From: Bacteroidetes bacterium UBA4416
GTDB lineage: Bacteria; Bacteroidota; Bacteroidia; B-17B0; Aurantibacillaceae
Direction: 5' to 3'
Assembly: GCA_002390745.1 (NCBI GenBank)
Contig: DGQK01000078.1
Span: 1 to 19,610, forward strand
DNA length: 19,610 nt
A model generated the notes under the pieces. It made no database searches and was not told where the DNA came from. It saw nothing but the letters and a program-made list of their open reading frames with translations. Each line of letters starts with the position of its first letter. Positions within the stretch are counted from its first letter, which is position 1. Made by a program: the position numbers and the translations under genes. Positions 14,979 to 19,610 of this stretch are shown here, one piece after another.

Positions 14979-15012
14979 AACGAAAAAACCACCGTACTGA
15001 GACGGTGGTTTT
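14979..15012 (-). terminator. Intrinsic terminator of the GAPDH gene
   Basis: A perfect 11-bp stem (14985-14995 with 15002-15012: AAAACCACCGT/ACGGTGGTTTT) has a 6-nt loop. Read on the minus strand it is followed by TTTTTTCGTT. Confidence 0.92.
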
Positions 15013-15067
15013 GAATGTAAATGGGATTGCTTCCCTACACGTTGTTTCGCCCGCAATGGCGTGAAGA

Positions 15068-16531
15068 CTAGTAATAAATAGCCCTGCGTACTTCCGAAAT
15101 GTATTTCGAGAAGCGGATCACCTGGCGGGTGTAGCCATACTCGTTATCGTACCAGATGTAAAGCACAATGCTCTTTTTATCCGGAGAGATGATCGTTGCG
15201 TTGCTGTCGTATACGGAAGGGCAAGGGTTTCCAACAACATCAGACGATACCAGCTCATTGCTGAAAGCATATTGGATTTGCTCTACCAGTGAGCCGTTGA
15301 GCGCGTACTTGCGCATGATTTCGTTCACTTCTTCTAACGATGTTTCCCTGTTGATGTTCAGGTTCAGGATCGCTAAAGATACGTTCGGAGTCGGGACACG
15401 CACCGAGTTGGCCGTGAATTTTCCGGCTAAGTGAGGCAATACTTTTTTCAGGGCACTTTCTGCGCCTGTTTCCGTAATTACCATGTTCAGCGCGGCAGAG
15501 CGGCCACGACGGTATTTCTTGTGGTAGTTGTCGAGCAGGTTCTGGTCGTTGGTATAGGAGTGAACCGTTTCAATATGTCCTTTTGCAATGCCCAATTCTT
15601 TATCGATGACGTACAATACCGGCATGATGGCGTTGGTCGTACAGCTTGCTGCTGAGAAAATCTTTGTGTTTTTCAGGTCCACCGTTTCGTGGTTTACCCC
15701 ATGCACCACGTTAGGCACATCGCCTTTGGCAGGAGCGGTTAGCAATACCTTATCCACGCCTTTTGCTTTCAGGTGCCGGCTCAGTTCTTTGTCGTCGCGG
15801 AACACCCCTGTATTGTCGATCAATAAGGCGTTCTCAATGCCCCAGGCGGTGTAGTCCACATCTTCCGGATTTTTGGCATCGATCATGTGAACCGTGTGGC
15901 CGTTGATGATCAGCGCCTTGTTGGCCAGGTCCTCGATCACCGTTCCCGGGAAATTTCCGTGCACAGAATCCGTGCGCAGTAAGTCGGCGCGCTTCACGAT
16001 CTCTTCGTCGGAATTGCCACGGGTTACAATGGCGCGTAAGCGAAGCTGCTCGCCTTTGCCTGCCTGCGAAATGATCTCGCGTGCCGCCAGACGGCCGATG
16101 CGACCGAAACCATATAAAATAACGTCTTTAGGTGTTTGAGTGGATTTTTTACCGATCAGGTCTTTCAATTTGTCATTGATAAAGTCGGTAGCCGATTTGT
16201 AATTGCCTTTTTCCTGCTGGTATTCGTAAGCCAGTTTGCCAATATCGATACGGGAAGGACAAACATCGCTCTTATACAGTTCGTTGGCCAGCATCACGCT
16301 GTCGCTTACTGAAATGGATTTTTTCACGATGTCCTTGGCATATAAATGCAGGTTCATGATTTCGCTTGCACTCCGGTCTTTCAGCTGGTTCCTGAACAGG
16401 ATCAGCTCTATGGATTTTTCAAACCATAATTTACCGATAATGCCTATCAGGTCGATAGCCGCTTTTTCCTGGGCGATGTAATCATTTAACTGCGATTCGT
16501 AGCCTTTGTTTGTCTTTTCTTTGGTTTCCAT
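15068..16531 (-). CDS. gap: Glyceraldehyde-3-phosphate dehydrogenase, long form
   Basis: A 487-residue enzyme of the long GAPDH subgroup with an N-terminal helical extension of about 135 residues before the classical fold. GAPDH interconverts glyceraldehyde-3-phosphate and 1,3-bisphosphoglycerate. The Rossmann motif YGFGRIGR is at 140-147 (Gly141, 143, 146). Catalytic Cys297 lies in SAASCTTN and His324 in ETVHSYTNDQ. TAPAKGD, RRGRSAALN and WYDNEYGY are intact. The coenzyme-determining turn reads AIVTRG instead of the usual AINDP/AINDL, lacking the NAD-selective Asp, so NADP use is possible. The terminator downstream is strong; the gene may be read from the pRiA4b-like gene 59 nt upstream, or from a promoter not recognised here. 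A short palindrome sits in front of the start codon. Whether it is the glycolytic or the gluconeogenic enzyme cannot be told. Confidence 0.93.
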   Translation of the reverse strand: METKEKTNKGYESQLNDYIAQEKAAIDLIGIIGKLWFEKSIELILFRNQLKDRSASEIMNLHLYAKDIVKKSISVSDSVMLANELYKSDVCPSRIDIGKLAYEYQQEKGNYKSATDFINDKLKDLIGKKSTQTPKDVILYGFGRIGRLAAREIISQAGKGEQLRLRAIVTRGNSDEEIVKRADLLRTDSVHGNFPGTVIEDLANKALIINGHTVHMIDAKNPEDVDYTAWGIENALLIDNTGVFRDDKELSRHLKAKGVDKVLLTAPAKGDVPNVVHGVNHETVDLKNTKIFSAASCTTNAIMPVLYVIDKELGIAKGHIETVHSYTNDQNLLDNYHKKYRRGRSAALNMVITETGAESALKKVLPHLAGKFTANSVRVPTPNVSLAILNLNINRETSLEEVNEIMRKYALNGSLVEQIQYAFSNELVSSDVVGNPCPSVYDSNATIISPDKKSIVLYIWYDNEYGYTRQVIRFSKYISEVRRAIYY

Positions 16532-16544
16532 GTTTGTTTATTGG

Positions 16545-16559
16545 TCACGCCGGGCGTGA
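16545..16559. promoter_or_regulatory. Palindrome upstream of gap
   Basis: TCACGCC-G-GGCGTGA is a perfect 7-bp inverted repeat around one base, 13 nt before the gap start codon. It is GC-rich compared with its surroundings. It might be a regulator site or a hairpin at the translation start. Confidence 0.4.
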
Positions 16560-16590
16560 GGGTTTTATGATGGGTTATTGGTTTTTACGC

Positions 16591-17274
16591 TTAGTGCTCC
16601 TCTTCGTCGCCGTCATCTTCATATCCTTCGTCCTCATCCTCATTGTCCAGCAGATCTTCGTCCTCTTCTTCCGCATCTTCGCCTTCTTCGGCTTCCAGGT
16701 GGTTCAGGTCGCCTTCGTCCACACCGTTGGTATCGTTTTTAATGGATTTGTAGATCTCGCTTTCGTCCACTTCGGCATCCGACAGCATGGTGCTCATGAG
16801 CTGATCGGGCGTCAGTTCGCCTTTCGCCATCTGTGTTTGCTTGTATTGTTTTGGCGCGTTGCCGATAGACCTCACGATGGCCGGAAAGCTTCCTTTAGGA
16901 TTGTCGGGAAGTATCTTCATCAGCTCAATGCAGAATGTCCATTTTACAGACGGATCAAACACATAGAGAAAACGCTGGCGCGGACTTTCAATGAATTTGG
17001 CGATTTTGGTTGCCGACATTAATTTTTTCGGTGCTACTTTCAGCCTGATCTCTTCCTCATCAAGTTCAAGGTCTTCCTTACGCAGCGTAATTTCCTGTTC
17101 TTTTCTCCAATAATCATCGCTTACAAAAAAAGAAGCGGAATGCTTGCGGTCAAACTTAAAGGCATCCTGGATGATGGAATGGAAATCTTCAAAGGTTTGT
17201 GACGATAAGATCTCTATCTCCCTGTAAATGTCTTCGTTGTCTTCTACTACTATTTTAAATTTATATATGGCCAT
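16591..17274 (-). CDS. pRiA4b ORF-3-like protein with acidic tail
   Basis: A 227-residue cytoplasmic protein. I chose the ATG at 17274 (MAIYKFKIVVEDNEDIYREI) because the longer in-frame reading from 17343 runs through a promoter element. The pRiA4b_ORF3 fold covers roughly residues 1-150, with typical blocks YKFKIVVED...IYREIEI, TFEDFHSIIQDAF, and RFLYVFDPSVKWTFCIELMKIL in place of the family's YDFGDxWxHxI segment. The usual Gly-Asp there is replaced by Pro-Ser. The last 34 residues hold 24 Asp/Glu. The family has no fixed function; it is named after a plasmid ORF. It sits between the unrecognised small gene and gap on the same strand but has its own -7 element. Confidence 0.82.
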   Translation of the reverse strand: MAIYKFKIVVEDNEDIYREIEILSSQTFEDFHSIIQDAFKFDRKHSASFFVSDDYWRKEQEITLRKEDLELDEEEIRLKVAPKKLMSATKIAKFIESPRQRFLYVFDPSVKWTFCIELMKILPDNPKGSFPAIVRSIGNAPKQYKQTQMAKGELTPDQLMSTMLSDAEVDESEIYKSIKNDTNGVDEGDLNHLEAEEGEDAEEEDEDLLDNEDEDEGYEDDGDEEEH

Positions 17275-17320
17275 TGTGTATAAGGCTTGAGCTGTGTAAA
17301 TTGGCTTTTGGTTCAGGCTG

Positions 17321-17328
17321 CAAAGGTA
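17321..17328 (-). promoter_or_regulatory. Promoter -7 element for the pRiA4b-like gene
   Basis: The complement reads TACCTTTG, an exact consensus match 46 nt before the chosen ATG. It is identical to the element before the bacilliredoxin gene. No clear -33 element. Confidence 0.5.
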
Positions 17329-17388
17329 CGCCATGCATTTCAACGAACCGCCATAATTATACCTTCTTCTTGTTAAATTATCAAATTC

Positions 17389-17844
17389 CTATGTTTTGGT
17401 AACGATGGCATTATTGCCTTCAAAATTAAAATTCCAGCCATGTTCAAATATTTTCGGCAGATACCGTTTATAGAGCTTCAGGCGGGCATTGCTCTTGATC
17501 TTATTTTTTTTCAGTTCCCTTTCAGAGCTATGTTCCTCCTCATCGTCGCGGTCCAGGGCGTGAAACTCATAAATATTCACCTTTGAATGCTGATCGATAA
17601 AATCCCTGACGATCATCACGATGGTATTCATCACTTTGTATACCTCGCCCCGGTTGGTCGTTACGTACTCCTCGCCTTCAAACTCTTCGTTGATCACACC
17701 GAATACAATGGTAGAGTGGAGGATGTTGTCCTGCCTCCTGCCGAACCTTACCTCATAGCGTAGCCCGGATGATGTATTGAAGTAATACACCCCGGCACTT
17801 TTGATCGGAGGAAACTCTATCGGGAATATGGAGGTGTTTGGCAT
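17389..17844 (-). CDS. Conserved-looking small protein of unknown function
   Basis: A 151-residue protein I do not recognise. It has no signal peptide or membrane segment. The N-terminal half appears beta-rich (VYYFNTSSGLRYEVRFGRR, then STIVFGVINEEF). A middle helix follows (VYKVMNTIVMIVRDFIDQH), then a Glu/Asp-rich stretch DRDDEEEHSSERE and a Lys/Arg-rich segment (ELKKNKIKSNARLKLYKRYL). It starts 20 nt after the dehydrogenase stop codon, so the two are probably co-transcribed. Codon use resembles its neighbours. The sequence looks like a real protein because the reading is long, well composed and fits neatly between two genes. Confidence 0.72.
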   Translation of the reverse strand: MPNTSIFPIEFPPIKSAGVYYFNTSSGLRYEVRFGRRQDNILHSTIVFGVINEEFEGEEYVTTNRGEVYKVMNTIVMIVRDFIDQHSKVNIYEFHALDRDDEEEHSSERELKKNKIKSNARLKLYKRYLPKIFEHGWNFNFEGNNAIVTKT

Positions 17845-17864
17845 TGTGTGATCCGGGGGAATCG

Positions 17865-18776
17865 TTATGCAGGGATGTTTTGTTGCTGTTTTTTAAAGCG
17901 CTCAGTCGGTACCAGGTCTTTAGTGCCGCCCGAATAATCATAGAATCCTTTTCCGCTCTTCACGCCCAGGTGGCCGGCAGTAACCATATTCACCAATAAA
18001 GGGCATGGTGCATATTTCGGGTTGCCGAAACCGTCCTGCAGCACGCGCATGATGTTGAGGCAAACGTCGAGCCCGATAAAATCCGCCAGCTGCAACGGCC
18101 CCATCGGGTGGGCCATTCCCAGCTTCATCACCGTGTCGATCTCTTCCACGCCGGCTACTCCTTCGTAAAGGGTAATGATGGCTTCGTTGATCATCGGCAT
18201 CAGGATCTTATTGGCCACAAAGCCCGGGTAATCGTTTACTTCCGTCGGGATCTTGTTCAGCTTTTTCGACAGCTCCATGATGGTATTGCACACCTCGTTG
18301 CTGGTTGAGTAGCCGCGGATCACCTCGATGAGCTTCATTACCGGAACCGGGTTCATGAAGTGCATGCCGATGACTTTGTCGGCACGTTTGGTAACAGCGG
18401 CAATCTGTGTGATGGAGATAGAGGACGTGTTGCTTGCCAGGATAGTATTGGCAGGGCAGATCTCGTCGAGCTGTTTGAAAATATCGAGTTTGATCTTCAC
18501 GTTTTCGCTGGCGGCTTCCACCACCAGGTCGGCGTTCTTAGCCCCTTCTTCCAGCTTTGTAAAGGTTTTGATATTCGCCAGGGTTGATGCTTTTTCCGCT
18601 TCCGTCAGCGTGCCTTTTGCTACCTGGCGGTCGAGGTTTTTGGCAATAGTGGCCAACGCTTTTTCAAGAGCCTTATCGTTGATGTCTACCAGGCTCACAG
18701 AGAAACCGTGTTGTGCAAATACATGCGCTATCCCATTTCCCATGGTGCCGCTGCCGATAACTGTAATATGTTTCAT
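17865..18776 (-). CDS. hbd: 3-hydroxyacyl-CoA (3-hydroxybutyryl-CoA) dehydrogenase
   Basis: A 303-residue NAD-dependent dehydrogenase that interconverts L-3-hydroxyacyl-CoA and 3-oxoacyl-CoA, in fatty acid or butanoate metabolism. The Rossmann motif VIGSGTMGNGIA is at 6-17, and Asp31 closes the second strand as in NAD-using enzymes. The catalytic site is His139 in GMHFMNP with Glu151, plus Ser117 in SNTSSI and Asn189 in the C-terminal domain (GFVANK). The C-terminal signature HPMGPLQLADFIGLD is present. The length fits the stand-alone Hbd/PaaH form without a fused hydratase. It heads a possible two-gene unit with the small unknown gene. The symbol hbd is used for the family; physiological chain length cannot be told. 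The start gives the standard MKHITVIGSG N-terminus. Confidence 0.95.
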   Translation of the reverse strand: MKHITVIGSGTMGNGIAHVFAQHGFSVSLVDINDKALEKALATIAKNLDRQVAKGTLTEAEKASTLANIKTFTKLEEGAKNADLVVEAASENVKIKLDIFKQLDEICPANTILASNTSSISITQIAAVTKRADKVIGMHFMNPVPVMKLIEVIRGYSTSNEVCNTIMELSKKLNKIPTEVNDYPGFVANKILMPMINEAIITLYEGVAGVEEIDTVMKLGMAHPMGPLQLADFIGLDVCLNIMRVLQDGFGNPKYAPCPLLVNMVTAGHLGVKSGKGFYDYSGGTKDLVPTERFKKQQQNIPA

Positions 18777-18822
18777 TTAGGTATAAGTTTAATGTTTTTT
18801 AAGGTGTCCTGCTATTGCCGGC

Positions 18823-18922
18823 TTTCTGTCATTTCAGGTGTTTTAGCAAATGCCGGCCATGTGGCAGGTCGTCAATTAAAGATGATGTTGAGTTAATAAA
18901 TCGTTTTTCTGTTTCAGGTGTT
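18823..18922. repeat. Imperfect direct repeat upstream of hbd
   Basis: TTTCTG-TCA-TTTCAGGTGTT (18823-18842) recurs as TTTCTG-TTTCAGGTGTT (18906-18922), differing by a 3-nt insertion, about 80 nt apart. Possibly paired protein-binding sites or an old duplication. Confidence 0.45.
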
Positions 18923-19099
18923 AAAAATACTATATAATAACAATTCAAAGGCATATCTAACCTTGTTTATGGCGTTGTAAATCTAAAAGCTGCAAGCGAT
19001 AAATACAAATAGAGTTTTAAACCGTAGCACCCGTCCAGGCTGTGAGTAAAAAAACAGGCATTATCTTAAGCCAATGCTTTCTTTTTGAGAGAAAGATGA

Positions 19100-19107
19100 T
19101 ATATTTG
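19100..19107 (+). promoter_or_regulatory. Promoter -7 element for gcvH
   Basis: TATATTTG is an exact match and lies 102 nt before the gcvH ATG. The region just upstream has a small inverted repeat CTTTCT (19077-19082) / AGAAAG (19090-19095) rather than a clear TTTG at 19 nt. Confidence 0.5.
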
Positions 19108-19120
19108 TGCAAAAAATTAA

Positions 19121-19178
19121 CTATGCAGTAGCCATTGTACGTTGCAGCAAACGCAAATGGAATAGTATGGCTACATAG
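19121..19178 (+). promoter_or_regulatory. Long stem-loop in the gcvH leader
   Basis: GTAGCCAT (19128-19135) pairs perfectly with ATGGCTAC (19167-19174). CTAT (19121-19124) with ATAG (19175-19178) extends the stem beyond a 3-nt bulge. A smaller CGTT/AACG hairpin (19140-19153) sits in the loop. It lies between the promoter and the start codon and does not look like a glycine riboswitch. Confidence 0.45.
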
Positions 19179-19209
19179 ATAAAGCAACTAAAAAAATAAT
19201 AATTTACTT

Positions 19210-19590
19210 ATGAATTTTCCAGCTGAATTAAAGTACACCAAAGATCACGAATGGGTTCGTGTAGAAGGAAGCGAAGCCTATGTAGGCATCACTGATTTTG
19301 CCCAAAAAGAATTAGGAGACATCGTTTATGTGGATGTCACTACAGTAGGAGAGATCGTGGCTCGGGGCGAATTGTTCGGAACCGTTGAGGCTGTGAAAAC
19401 CGTATCAGACCTGTTCATGCCTTTAACCGGCAAGGTTCTGGAAGTAAACAAGGATATCGACAGCGCGCCTGAGTCTGTGAATACAGATCCTTATGGAAAA
19501 GGCTGGATGATCAAGATCAGCGTGGAAAGCATGCCTGAGCTACAGGATCTCTTATCGGCTGACGCTTATAAAGCGTTGATCGGCGCTTAA
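19210..19590 (+). CDS. gcvH: Glycine cleavage system H protein
   Basis: The lipoyl-carrying shuttle protein of the glycine cleavage complex, moving the aminomethyl group from the P protein to the T and L proteins in the cytoplasm. Its 126 residues are the normal size. The N-terminus has the family's YTKDHEWVRVEG, followed by GITDFAQKELGDIVYVDV. The lipoylation site is Lys63 in GTVEAVKTVSDL, and NTDPYGKGWMIKI is the conserved C-terminal block. All expected motifs are intact. It has its own promoter and a structured leader of about 95 nt. No other gcv gene is visible; the window ends 20 nt after the stop codon, so a downstream partner cannot be excluded. Confidence 0.98.
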   Translation: MNFPAELKYTKDHEWVRVEGSEAYVGITDFAQKELGDIVYVDVTTVGEIVARGELFGTVEAVKTVSDLFMPLTGKVLEVNKDIDSAPESVNTDPYGKGWMIKISVESMPELQDLLSADAYKALIGA

Positions 19591-19610
19591 TCACATTTAT
19601 CTCATCTCAT

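Larger units (their letters stand above)
18777..19209. other. 433-bp divergent intergenic region between hbd and gcvH
   Basis: No coding region was found. The hbd side carries two copies of TTTCAGGTGTT (18832-18842 and 18912-18922), each preceded by TTTCTG. No exact TAnnTTTG for hbd was found; TGCCTTTG is a near match on the minus strand near 18946. The gcvH side carries a -7 element and a long stem in the leader. Confidence 0.6.

Noticed and set aside
19108..19209. Glycine riboswitch before gcvH
   Set aside because: No tandem aptamer pattern, and the leader is too short for the usual two-domain form.
1..19610. Insertion sequences, phage genes, CRISPR arrays, tRNA or rRNA genes
   Set aside because: None seen: no transposase or integrase motifs, no regularly spaced repeats, no tRNA-like cloverleaf recognised by eye.

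Overview
The window is chromosomal sequence from a member of the Bacteroidota, probably close to the Chitinophagales; the order is an inference. The evidence is tandem DUF1573 proteins, a PorP/SprF-type protein of the type IX secretion family, a long GAPDH variant, signal peptides ending in A-Q, and recurrent promoter elements of the Bacteroidota form TAnnTTTG, sometimes with TTTG/TTG about 19 nt upstream. No mobile element, tRNA, rRNA or CRISPR array was seen. Base composition looks even throughout, and this is mostly ordinary housekeeping and cell-envelope territory.

Layout. Bases 1-1487 (minus) hold the N-terminal 495 codons of valyl-tRNA synthetase, cut by the window edge. Bases 1614-5246 (plus) carry three successive secreted DUF1573 proteins, a WG-repeat-like secreted protein, tsaE (tRNA t6A modification) and an outer-membrane barrel-like protein, ending at an intrinsic terminator. 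rplS (ribosomal protein L19) follows with its own promoter, leader and terminator. On the minus strand come murB, a bacilliredoxin, and a four-gene signalling unit (lipoprotein, seven-helix membrane protein, histidine kinase, NarL-type regulator; 10382 down to 7636). Next are three cell-surface genes: PorP/SprF-like, a PorV/PorQ-like barrel, and a helix-hairpin-helix/barrel protein (14933 down to 10723). Then come a long-form GAPDH, a pRiA4b-ORF3-like protein with an acidic tail, an unrecognised small protein, and a 3-hydroxyacyl-CoA dehydrogenase (18776 down to 15068). The plus-strand gcvH (glycine cleavage H protein) closes the window.

How the genes work together. The clearest functional unit is the four-gene signalling operon. 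Its kinase has only one membrane helix and no sensor domain, so the co-transcribed seven-helix protein and lipoprotein are the natural candidates for signal input. A perfect 10-bp inverted repeat lies just upstream of its promoter. The PorP-like, PorV-like and HHH-barrel genes may form a surface-assembly neighbourhood. The DUF1573 trio is secreted and translationally linked.

Most interesting signals: a terminator-shaped hairpin inside the signal-peptide coding region of the third DUF1573 gene; the sensor-less kinase with its 7TM and lipoprotein partners and operator-like palindrome; a structured leader before gcvH; an apparent non-AUG start for the WG-like protein; and an HHH protein that has lost its DNA-contacting glycine loops. 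No system can be declared new from sequence alone.
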